From G020354645 sp050053515 (GTDB lineage: Bacteria; Desulfobacterota; Desulfobacteria; Desulfobacterales; G020354645), in the NCBI GenBank assembly GCA_050053515.1, contig JASFTQ010000001.1:1-64000 (forward strand): a stretch of 64,000 nt of DNA. The letters are read 5' to 3'. Both the position numbers and the translations under genes were made by a program. This document shows positions 44,331-51,541 of this stretch, in pieces (position 1 is the first letter of the stretch; the number at the start of each line of letters is the position of its first letter). The notes below the pieces were generated by a model, which did no database searches, had not been told where the DNA came from, and saw only the letters and a program-made list of their open reading frames with translations.

Positions 44331-44653
44331 TACACTCGCATCTGCTGTCTTGCAATCACCAAAGCAACCGTTATGCCAGATTTTTCCCTAATCATCGGAT
44401 CTCGCTAGATATCAGTGTTATCGATATGGCAAGTCCCTGAAATCATACTAATAAATTCAGACACACAGTTGACTATTCGATATGAAAGAACTGAGTTGCC
44501 GCGGCCTTGTAAAACAGATAGCAGTCCAATGGAGAACTTCAGGTTCCGATTATTACGGTAAAAGAATTCTCAAATCCTTTTTTTGGGATTCATGCCCCGC
44601 CGTGGAGTAGCCGTCGACAAATAAAACATGTGATTTTAACAACTTAATCATTT
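44331..44653. other. Non-coding stretch upstream of a sigma-54 promoter
   Basis: About 320 bp without a credible coding frame. It would be the place to look for enhancer sites of the sigma-54 activator, but I could not define a repeated motif. Confidence 0.4.
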
Positions 44654-44669
44654 TGGCTCACTAATTGCT
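44654..44669 (+). promoter_or_regulatory. Sigma-54 (-24/-12) promoter
   Basis: TGGCTCACTAATTGCT has GG and GC at the exact sigma-54 spacing. The nearest translation signal downstream is GAGGTGAT at 44803, where only a gene remnant remains; the next intact gene is the tetraheme cytochrome at 45082. Confidence 0.65.
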
Positions 44670-44804
44670 TTATTTTGAGATGGGAGTCTCGCATTGATCA
44701 TAAAAACAATGGGAGCGAATACCCATTTTATTTTGGGCGCAAAAATATTTCGGCGATATCCAGTAGCTTTTCTTAGTATTAGTAATCGGGACAACCAAAA
44801 GTGA

Positions 44805-44924
44805 GGTGATAATAGTGCAGCACCGGTGGACGGCTTGATGATCACCACCGAAGCCCTGGTTTCTGAAAAGCCGGAGAAGAAAAAGAAACCGGCAATGCCG
44901 GAGATGGATGAAGAAAGATATTAA
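44805..44924 (+). pseudogene. 3' fragment of a groEL-like gene
   Basis: In frame from a stop at 44802, the 39 codons read ...AAPVDGLMITTEALVSEKPE followed by a short Lys-rich, Met/Pro tail to TAA at 44922. The stretch GLMITTEALV is the conserved C-terminal element of the chaperonin GroEL. The rest of the gene is absent. Immediately before it lies AAAAGTGAGGTGATAATA, the same leader that precedes the universal stress protein gene at 45.61 kb, so the fragment seems to have been joined by a deletion or recombination. Confidence 0.6.
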
Positions 44925-45081
44925 ACCAATTAATTTCAACAAACTTGTCACAAAATAGTAAATATACACGCTGCGCTAATGTTGGAAGTAGTGGATTAAT
45001 TGATAATTAAAACAACCCTATTACTCTAACTATTGGCGCAGCGAAATCTTATCTTAAGAATCTTATCTCAAGGAGAAGAAA

Positions 45082-45594
45082 TTGAATAGAATCCGCATTT
45101 ATCTCCCGTGTATATTTTTAGCAATGATTTTCGGATCTGAAACTGTCGTAATTGGTCAAGGACCTGCTGAAAAAATGTGTATCCCGAAAATTATTATAAT
45201 TCAGCCCCCTGAAACGGTAGAGGCCAAAAGAAATTCAGTTGAATTTCCACATACCAGTCACTTCAAATTCCCCTGCAGAAAGTGTCACCATACATGGAAA
45301 GGGGATGCTGCCATCGTTAATTGTACAACCTCCGGTTGTCATGATGTGACCGTTTCGCCCATTAAGTCTAAAAAGAAAGGCTCAAAGAAAGTAAAAGCGA
45401 TGAGGTACTATAAGACAGCTTACCATACCCTGTGTATAGGATGCCATCGAGATATTAAACTTAAAAACAAAGCACTGGAGGAGTCAAATCGGAAACTAAT
45501 TTACAAACTGCGTTATCCCGGGCGGAAACCAACTTACAAACTGCAGTATCACGGCCCCACCAGCTGTAGTAGGTGTCATCCGAAGGAAAAATAA
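45082..45594 (+). CDS. Tetraheme class III (c3-like) cytochrome
   Basis: A 170-residue exported protein beginning at TTG behind AAGGAGAAG. After a signal peptide it shows the c3 pattern: conserved ligand histidines in FPHTSHFKF, then four heme motifs CRKCHH, CTTSGCH (CX4CH), CIGCH and CSRCH. A CX4CH site is common in c3 cytochromes. Between the third and fourth hemes an 11-residue unit is duplicated in tandem (RKLIYKLRYPG, RKPTYKLQYHG), which is not part of the family. It would carry electrons in the periplasm, for example from hydrogenase or formate dehydrogenase. A universal stress protein gene follows after 3 bp. Confidence 0.88.
   Translation: MNRIRIYLPCIFLAMIFGSETVVIGQGPAEKMCIPKIIIIQPPETVEAKRNSVEFPHTSHFKFPCRKCHHTWKGDAAIVNCTTSGCHDVTVSPIKSKKKGSKKVKAMRYYKTAYHTLCIGCHRDIKLKNKALEESNRKLIYKLRYPGRKPTYKLQYHGPTSCSRCHPKEK
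45490..45555 (+). repeat. 33-bp tandem duplication inside the tetraheme cytochrome gene
   Basis: Two adjacent 33-bp units encode RKLIYKLRYPG and RKPTYKLQYHG. They agree at 7 of 11 residues and keep the frame, so the duplication lengthens the loop before the fourth heme by one unit. Confidence 0.8.
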
Positions 45595-45630
45595 TTCGTG
45601 AAAGGGAGAAGCAAAAGTGAGGTGATAATA

Positions 45631-46569
45631 ATGCAGCCCCGAGATCAAAAGACGTTGCTGGTGGCAATGGACGTATCCGAGCGAAGTAAAAACACTGTTA
45701 AGCAGTTGGCTAGAATCGATCGCTTCCGAGAATACAAGATTGTTTTATTTCATGTTTTCAATCCAATACAGGAAATTTATTGGGATCTAGAAATAGATCC
45801 TAAGGCGATTGTGTCTGAGAAAGACATTTTTGCTTGGGAAGCTGAGAAGGAAAAGAAGACGACCGATTTCATGGAACAGGCACAAAACCTTCTTGTACGC
45901 AGCGGGTTTAATAAGGATTTCTTAGCGGTAAAAATTCAGCCACGTTTAAAAGGAGCCGCTAGAGATTTCATCGCTGAAGCTCGGCGAGGATACCATGTTT
46001 CGGCAATTCGACGACGCGGAATGTTACAAGACACATCCGGCATCGTGGGGAGTGTATTCAGCAAACTTGTTGAAGCGATCTCTTTTGTTCCTTTGCTAAT
46101 TATCGGCAAGCAACCTTTTTCCGGTAATATTATCATCGGGATTGATGGTTCTGAAAACGCTTTGCGAGCAGTTGATTTCGTAGGCGAGTTACTGGGGGGA
46201 TCTGACTGCAGGGTGCATTTATTAAGTGTTGTGCGCAGGATTCAAGGTTTCGGACAGAAGCAACATCAGTGGCAGACGCTAAGTAAAATGATTGAGCCCT
46301 TTTTCAAAAGAAAACTGACGGCATCGCTTGAGGAATCCAAAAAACGGTTAATGGTAGCTGGATTTACCAGTGAACAGCTATCCGCCAAGGTCATCACAGG
46401 CGAGGACAGTCGTGCCGGCTGCCTTGTTCAGGAAGCCGAAAGGTTTGGCTGTGATACCATTGCGCTGGGAAGAAAAGGCTTATCGCAAGTAATGGATTTC
46501 TCCATGGGAGGTGTGACGAGAAAGGTTATCCAACTGGCCCAAGATAAAAGCATCTGGGTGATAAATTAA
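45631..46569 (+). CDS. Universal stress protein, tandem UspA domains
   Basis: About 312 residues with two UspA domains. The first begins KTLLVAMDVSERSKN; the second begins NIIIGIDGSENALRAV (about residue 165) and ends with IALGRKGLSQVMDFSMGG and VTRKVIQLA, the G-2X-G-9X-G(S/T)-type ATP-binding end. The frame is open from 45598, but the ATG at 45631 follows a clear GTGAGGTGAT site. It is 36 bp after the cytochrome gene and probably cotranscribed. A homologue is encoded at 59.5 kb. Usp proteins of this build respond to oxygen, nutrient or membrane stress. Confidence 0.9.
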   Translation: MQPRDQKTLLVAMDVSERSKNTVKQLARIDRFREYKIVLFHVFNPIQEIYWDLEIDPKAIVSEKDIFAWEAEKEKKTTDFMEQAQNLLVRSGFNKDFLAVKIQPRLKGAARDFIAEARRGYHVSAIRRRGMLQDTSGIVGSVFSKLVEAISFVPLLIIGKQPFSGNIIIGIDGSENALRAVDFVGELLGGSDCRVHLLSVVRRIQGFGQKQHQWQTLSKMIEPFFKRKLTASLEESKKRLMVAGFTSEQLSAKVITGEDSRAGCLVQEAERFGCDTIALGRKGLSQVMDFSMGGVTRKVIQLAQDKSIWVIN

Positions 46570-46708
46570 TGCCGCAAAAAAGCAAGCTTTGGAATGAATT
46601 CAACAACGGCTTCAGGTTCTGTAAATCGGGATCGGATGTTCCGGCAGGGTGTCTTTGAATTCTATAAAAAACTAAATAACAAATATTTACAGTCCATTAA
46701 TTACAGTT

Positions 46709-46724
46709 TGGCACGCTAGTTGCT
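46709..46724 (+). promoter_or_regulatory. Sigma-54 (-24/-12) promoter of the YeiH-like gene
   Basis: TGGCACGCTAGTTGCT is an almost perfect consensus match. It lies 71 bp upstream of the ATG at 46795 and is followed by an AT-rich start region. Confidence 0.88.
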
Positions 46725-46794
46725 TTTAATTAATGGGGGCGTTTTTTAATTCTTAACCCTAAAAAATACTTTTAACATCACGGAGGGTGGACAT

Positions 46795-48150
46795 ATGAGT
46801 AACGAAACCAAAACACGCCAAATAGTCTTTTGGAAAAGTGAGGATTGGTGGGCCTGTTATCTGGGGTGGTTTATTTTACTGCTGGCCATCATCGGGTTAA
46901 AAGAAATTGAAGCCGGCAAATGGGTGGTCCAATTGTTGCCCGAAGGTCCCAAAATCGGCAAGAATTGGACATCTCTGGCAGCCATATTCCCCAAAGGCTG
47001 GGCGACCGTCTGGGCGGCTGTCGGCATGTTCATATTTATGGCTGTCATTACATCCATCGGCGGTTTAGTTATGAAACTGGACCTGAAACGTTACCTGCCG
47101 GGCTTCCTCGTCATTTTCGCTCTGGCTTACGTGGCATTGATCCTATCGAATCAGAAATTCTTCAACAAATGGGGAATAGAATACGTGATTTTTGCACTGG
47201 CTTTCGGACTGCTTATTAGCAACCTTTTTAAAGTGCCGGAAATTCTGAAAGTCGGCGGACGCACCGAATATTTCATCAAAATTGGCCTGGTGTGTATGGG
47301 AGCGGATATCTTTTTTGGTGATATTATCCGGGGCGGTTTCATCGGCCTGGTCCAGGCGGTGCTCGTCGCTTCCAGCGTTTGGTTTATGACCTATTGGATT
47401 TGCCGCAAATTCATGGTTTCCGAGCGTTTCAGCGCCATTATTGCCTCGGCCAACGCAATTTGCGGAGTGTCCGCCACTATTGCCGCCGGCGGTGCGATCC
47501 AGGGCGACAAGAAGGAAATCAGCTATATGATTGCCTGGGTGCTGGTCTGTGCGGTGGTGCTGATTCTGATCATGCCGCCGATTGCCAAATGGATGAATCT
47601 GCCCAACAATTGGGCCGGTGCCTGGGTCGGCGGGGTGATCGACAATACCGGTGCGGTAGTGGCGGCCGGGGGAATTATCGGGGGTGATGCCGCCTACAAA
47701 ACGGCTGCATTGGTTAAAATGTCCCAGAACGTGCTCATCGGTTTAGCGGCCTTTTTAATCGCCCTGTGGGCCACCATGAGCCTGGATCGCAAGGAGACCC
47801 CAACAGCGGAAAGGCCTTCCTTTATGGAAATTTGGTACCGCTTCCCGAAATTCGTGCTGGGGTTTGTGGTAGCCTCCCTGATAGTCTCTTTTATCGCCGA
47901 ACCGGTGTGGGGCGAGAAGGTGGCCAAGCTAGTTGGCAATGCCTGTAAGACTTACCGCAACTGGTTTTTTGCGCTTTGCTTTGTCTCCATCGGACTCGAG
48001 ACCAACTTCAAGGAGCTGGTATCCGTCGGCGGGGGAAGACCGGCGATTGCTTACTGGATTTCCCAAACCGCCAATGCCGTCTGGACTCTGTTCATCACCT
48101 GGATTCTGTGGTCCGGCACGTTCTTTACCCCAGCCATTCCTGCGGACTGA
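46795..48150 (+). CDS. YeiH-family putative sulfate/anion exporter
   Basis: A 451-residue membrane protein with about eleven to twelve helices, belonging to the UPF0324/YeiH (PF03601) family. It has the family blocks FALAFGLLISNLFKVP, KIGLVCMGADIFFG, ASANAICGVSATIAAGGAI and GGVIDNTGAVVAAGG. YeiH members have been called putative sulfate exporters and some are induced by sulfonates such as taurine; the transported ion is not settled. A strong sigma-54 promoter and a GGAGGG site precede it and a perfect hairpin terminator follows, so it is a single-gene unit within the sigma-54 neighbourhood. Confidence 0.88.
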   Translation: MSNETKTRQIVFWKSEDWWACYLGWFILLLAIIGLKEIEAGKWVVQLLPEGPKIGKNWTSLAAIFPKGWATVWAAVGMFIFMAVITSIGGLVMKLDLKRYLPGFLVIFALAYVALILSNQKFFNKWGIEYVIFALAFGLLISNLFKVPEILKVGGRTEYFIKIGLVCMGADIFFGDIIRGGFIGLVQAVLVASSVWFMTYWICRKFMVSERFSAIIASANAICGVSATIAAGGAIQGDKKEISYMIAWVLVCAVVLILIMPPIAKWMNLPNNWAGAWVGGVIDNTGAVVAAGGIIGGDAAYKTAALVKMSQNVLIGLAAFLIALWATMSLDRKETPTAERPSFMEIWYRFPKFVLGFVVASLIVSFIAEPVWGEKVAKLVGNACKTYRNWFFALCFVSIGLETNFKELVSVGGGRPAIAYWISQTANAVWTLFITWILWSGTFFTPAIPAD

Positions 48151-48166
48151 TAGCTGACCTACCACA

Positions 48167-48196
48167 GGGGAGACGTTCCATTGCGAACGTCTCCCC
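48167..48196 (+). terminator. Intrinsic terminator after the YeiH-like gene
   Basis: GGGGAGACGTTC and GAACGTCTCCCC form a perfect 12-bp stem with a 6-nt loop, 16 bp after the stop codon, followed by CAATTTTA. Confidence 0.85.
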
Positions 48197-48221
48197 CAAT
48201 TTTATACGAAATAGATAATTC

Positions 48222-48435
48222 AGGGGCCGGGGTATTTTTTTCACGGCAAGATGCCGGGTTGTTGCCTGCCAAGCCTGACAGCGGCAACTGCCTTGCATTT
48301 TACTGCTAACTATTTAAAACTTTCACACCAACAAGAACCGACACCGGGTTTTGCCTTTCTCGGCGGCAATAGCCCTCTGCCCCTTTGAAGCACAGGGGCG
48401 ATCATCTTGTCGTGAAAAAAACACCCCGACCCCTC
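48222..48435 (-). repeat. MITE-like element A, copy 2
   Basis: A 214-bp near-identical copy of the element at 8667-8880 in opposite orientation, with the same AGGGG(T/C)CGGGGT ends. It fills the gap between the YeiH terminator and the ATP-grasp gene stop at 48446. Flanks are AT-rich (ATAGATAATT and AAATATTCTG) without an exact duplication. Confidence 0.8.
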
Positions 48436-48445
48436 AAATATTCTG

Positions 48446-49393
48446 TTATGTTGTCGCGCTAAAATGCTTTTTCGAAAAGGCGACTCGCTCCTCAATCGCC
48501 GTCAGGTTATGGTGATGCTGTTCAACCAGCTTTAGACGCGGCAGCAATCCTGATCGGTTGGCGATTTGAATATTGAGACCCGGACGGGCGTTCAGCTCCA
48601 AAATTAACGGCCCTTTATCTTTGTCCAGCACAAGATCAACACCGATGTATCCCAGACCAATCAGCTCATAACAACGGGATGCAATATGAAGCAGTGTATC
48701 CCAGCTCGCAATTTGAACACCGGTAACAGGGTTTCCGGTATCCGGGTGCTCGGTAACAATATTATCTCGCCACACCGCGGTTAGGGTTGTTCCGGTAGTG
48801 ATATCAATTCCGGCGCCAAGCGCCCCCTGGTGTAAGTTGGCTTTGCCGCCGGACATGCGGGTTGGCAGCCGTACCATGGACATCACCGGCACCCCCAGAA
48901 AAACGATCACCCGAATATCCGGCACTCCCTGATAACTGATGGCTTCGAATACGGGATCAAATTGCACCCGATATTCGATCAAGACTTTATCCGGCTGCCC
49001 GCCTAAACTATAGATACCGCTGATGATATTAAACAGATGATAGGCGACTTCTTCAGGGTTCAACAGTGTACCGTCGACTTTGCGATACATATTCTTGGAG
49101 CATCCGGAGATGACCAAAATGCCTTCCCCGCCTGAACCTCTGGATGGCTTTATGGCAAATTCCGAATAAGATTTCAGCAACGCCTCGATATGCCGAACCT
49201 GATATTCCGTCTCCACCACTTCATAAAGCTCCGGTACGGCAATACCGGCTTTCAAGGCAATTTTTTTGGTCTGCAGCTTGTCATCCACAAGCGGAAATAA
49301 GCGGCGCGGATTGTAGCGCAGGGTATATTCGGCGTTGCGGCGGTTGATGCCCAGCACACCCATTTCGGCGATGCGTTTCTTTATCCTAAACAT
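48446..49393 (-). CDS. ATP-grasp ligase (alpha-L-glutamate ligase-like, RimK-related)
   Basis: A 315-residue ATP-grasp enzyme. GINRRNAEYTLRYNPRRLFP at the start and KPSRGSGGEGILVI (about residue 105) are diagnostic of the alpha-L-glutamate-ligase-like family. The C-terminal metal site is in LILELNARPGLNIQIAN (about 270). Such enzymes form amide or peptide bonds using ATP. It overlaps the upstream 7TM gene by 8 bp and is the last gene of a four-gene operon known in other bacteria as protease/7TM-transglutaminase/ATP-grasp, for which a peptide-tagging or peptide-synthesis role has been proposed. The acceptor is unknown. Confidence 0.9.
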   Translation of the reverse strand: MFRIKKRIAEMGVLGINRRNAEYTLRYNPRRLFPLVDDKLQTKKIALKAGIAVPELYEVVETEYQVRHIEALLKSYSEFAIKPSRGSGGEGILVISGCSKNMYRKVDGTLLNPEEVAYHLFNIISGIYSLGGQPDKVLIEYRVQFDPVFEAISYQGVPDIRVIVFLGVPVMSMVRLPTRMSGGKANLHQGALGAGIDITTGTTLTAVWRDNIVTEHPDTGNPVTGVQIASWDTLLHIASRCYELIGLGYIGVDLVLDKDKGPLILELNARPGLNIQIANRSGLLPRLKLVEQHHHNLTAIEERVAFSKKHFSATT

Positions 49394-50921
49394 CGGATTT
49401 TATCTCGGTTAAAGCCTTAAAACGGCGAAGTTCCATTAACCTGAAACCGGAATAGCGTCCCAGCAATATGGTTGCGGCAAGCAATATCAGAAGCAATTCG
49501 GGAAATACAAACACCAGATGTTCAACCAATTTAATGCTCATTATCAGATAGGCGATCACTGCTGCGACAATTGATCCGACCCCCTGTTTGATGGTTTCAA
49601 AAGCCCCCAGCTCATCCCATACGATGGACATCCGTTCGATGGTCATGGTTAAAATGACCATGGGAAACAGCGCCACGGAGAGCCCTCGCTCAAGCCCGAG
49701 TTTGTTTGTCAGCACACTGAGAAATGCCATCAAACCGATCACGACAATTAATATTGCCGCTAATCGCGGTACCACCAGTAATTTCAAATGGTCAAAGTAT
49801 AAACGAATCAGCAGCCCGATGCCGACCACCGTGGAAAATAAAAAAACACCCCACAGCAGCCGGGTCTCTCTAAATGAAAGGGCAATCAAAACCGGCATAA
49901 ACGTGCCGAATGTCCGGATACCGATAACATTGCGAAGAATAACCAGAAACAAAACACCGACGGGAACCAGCAATGCCACTCGATATACGGCCTGGGTTTT
50001 GGCTGGCAGGCTGAACAGGGAGAAATCCAGCAAAAACGGCTTTTTGATGATGCCCTTTTCAACCGCCAGCTGCAGAGCGGCTTCCTCACCGCGCACAACC
50101 GATAACGATACCCGCAGATTTTTTACTCCTAGGGCCTGCACCAGCGGTTCCACGCCTTTCCACCATGCCAGATAGTCTTCAGGCACGTCACGCTCTCCCG
50201 AAAGCGGTTCGTAGGAAATCCAGCGGTTCTTATCATAAACCTCCAGCCAGTGTATAATGGGAGCCTCTCTTCGTTGCGCTTCCAACCGCAGGCCGTGTAC
50301 AGCACGGGCGTGGATGCCGGCCAGGGCCAGCAATTGAACGGCAAGGTCGACCTTCTTTTGAACCGTCGCTTTTTTACCTAAAAACAAGGCGACATTATCC
50401 CCCGGTTGCGAAGCGTTCAGCTGTTTTAATAATGCTGCCACCAGACTGTCCGTATCTGCCGACTTTTCACGGACATCGAATAGGATCGCCCGGGATGCCT
50501 CGCGATAGGCACCGCTAAAATCAGGTTGGCTCGGTTCGGCTTTGACCGGCTGGGTTGATTTGATATCTCGATCTACCCGATATACCGATGCCTTATAAAA
50601 CAGGGTTTGCGATCCTCGGGCCTTGCGAATCGACCAGATGACCTTGCGCTTTCCTTCCTCGGTGGAAACGTCAACCCCGTACCCGCGGGATATGAAATTT
50701 TCGTTCACGATAGTAAAACGCTTCGAAGTGCGCGGGATGCGCATGGCAACCTTTACAGGTGTGTCACCGGCCTCGAATGTGAGGTGAGCCTCGATGTCCC
50801 AAACATAGGTCAGGGTCTCAGGGATCAGGGGGAAATCTAAGACCAGGATTTTATATAAAAAAAGCGCAAGGCCCACGGCAGTTAAAAATCCCGATAAAAA
50901 ATACAAGTGGCGCTTGTTCAT
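49386..50921 (-). CDS. Inactive transglutaminase fused to a seven-helix membrane domain (UUP1 type)
   Basis: A 511-residue protein. One N-terminal helix is followed by a periplasmic region (about 30-285) with a transglutaminase-like fold lacking an obvious catalytic Cys-His-Asp set, then seven membrane helices (about 310-495) with GIRTFGTFMPVLIALSFRET between the first two. This matches the inactive-transglutaminase/7TM family always found beside an ATP-grasp ligase and a retropepsin-like protease. It overlaps both neighbours (ATGA upstream, 8 bp downstream), so translation is coupled. It probably acts as a membrane platform binding a peptide. Confidence 0.9.
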   Translation of the reverse strand: MNKRHLYFLSGFLTAVGLALFLYKILVLDFPLIPETLTYVWDIEAHLTFEAGDTPVKVAMRIPRTSKRFTIVNENFISRGYGVDVSTEEGKRKVIWSIRKARGSQTLFYKASVYRVDRDIKSTQPVKAEPSQPDFSGAYREASRAILFDVREKSADTDSLVAALLKQLNASQPGDNVALFLGKKATVQKKVDLAVQLLALAGIHARAVHGLRLEAQRREAPIIHWLEVYDKNRWISYEPLSGERDVPEDYLAWWKGVEPLVQALGVKNLRVSLSVVRGEEAALQLAVEKGIIKKPFLLDFSLFSLPAKTQAVYRVALLVPVGVLFLVILRNVIGIRTFGTFMPVLIALSFRETRLLWGVFLFSTVVGIGLLIRLYFDHLKLLVVPRLAAILIVVIGLMAFLSVLTNKLGLERGLSVALFPMVILTMTIERMSIVWDELGAFETIKQGVGSIVAAVIAYLIMSIKLVEHLVFVFPELLLILLAATILLGRYSGFRLMELRRFKALTEIKSDV

Positions 50922-51439
50922 TCATCCGATCCTTCCCGGCAGCTTGGTTTAATGGTGAAGGTAAGCCCCGGATCGACAATAAATGATCCTCTAAGAAAGC
51001 TCCGGCCGATCAGCATCTGGTAATTAAAGCCACTGCGGTCCTCCAGGTTGACTTCGACTTTTTTGTATGTGTTTCCAACACAGATTCCGAGTTTGATCAC
51101 CGGGCGTATGTCGGCTTTTTGGCCAGTCTGTTTGATCTTGGCTGTCCGGATGACCTCCGCTTCAAGTGTCTCTATGCGATTTTTGTAATTGCGAAGATCA
51201 AACCGTACCCAGGTTTCACCATCTCGTGTAAATCGTTCCAAATGCTTTGCATTCAGCGAAGAATTTCTGGCCCCGGTGTCCAGTTTGGCCTTGATTTTCA
51301 TATTTCCGGGATGAATGCTGACCGTTTCAATCCACCCGACGATGCGTTTTTCCGCAGCCACAGCAAAGATCGACAGGCCAACAGAGATGGATACGATCAG
51401 TACCAGAATTTTTGATAATCTTGCCATCATTTTAATCAT
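50918..51439 (-). CDS. Retropepsin-like 'ATP-dependent zinc protease' family protein
   Basis: A 173-residue exported or anchored protein with a signal sequence and the aspartyl-protease-like motif KAKLDTGARNSSLNA (D-T-G, about residue 53) and QMLIGRSFL near the end. Despite the database name, the DTGA motif points to a retropepsin fold. ATG at 51439 sits very close to GAGGAA; the in-frame ATG at 51430 may be the real start. It is cotranscribed with the 7TM and ATP-grasp genes and could trim or cleave the peptide product. Confidence 0.88.
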   Translation of the reverse strand: MIKMMARLSKILVLIVSISVGLSIFAVAAEKRIVGWIETVSIHPGNMKIKAKLDTGARNSSLNAKHLERFTRDGETWVRFDLRNYKNRIETLEAEVIRTAKIKQTGQKADIRPVIKLGICVGNTYKKVEVNLEDRSGFNYQMLIGRSFLRGSFIVDPGLTFTIKPSCREGSDE

Positions 51440-51541
51440 TTCCTCATGCCGTTTCCGGCTACCTGTGCGGCTGATTCCCGATGGGTTTCCCCCCTGACTT
51501 CAATGGTTTCCGTGACCACCCCAAAGGCTTCGGGATCAATT

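Noticed and set aside
44175..44408. Possible TnpB or transposase C-terminal fragment
   Set aside because: The 77-codon frame has no zinc-ribbon or RuvC-like pattern. I kept only the hairpin similarity as a weak sign of an IS200/IS605-like relic.
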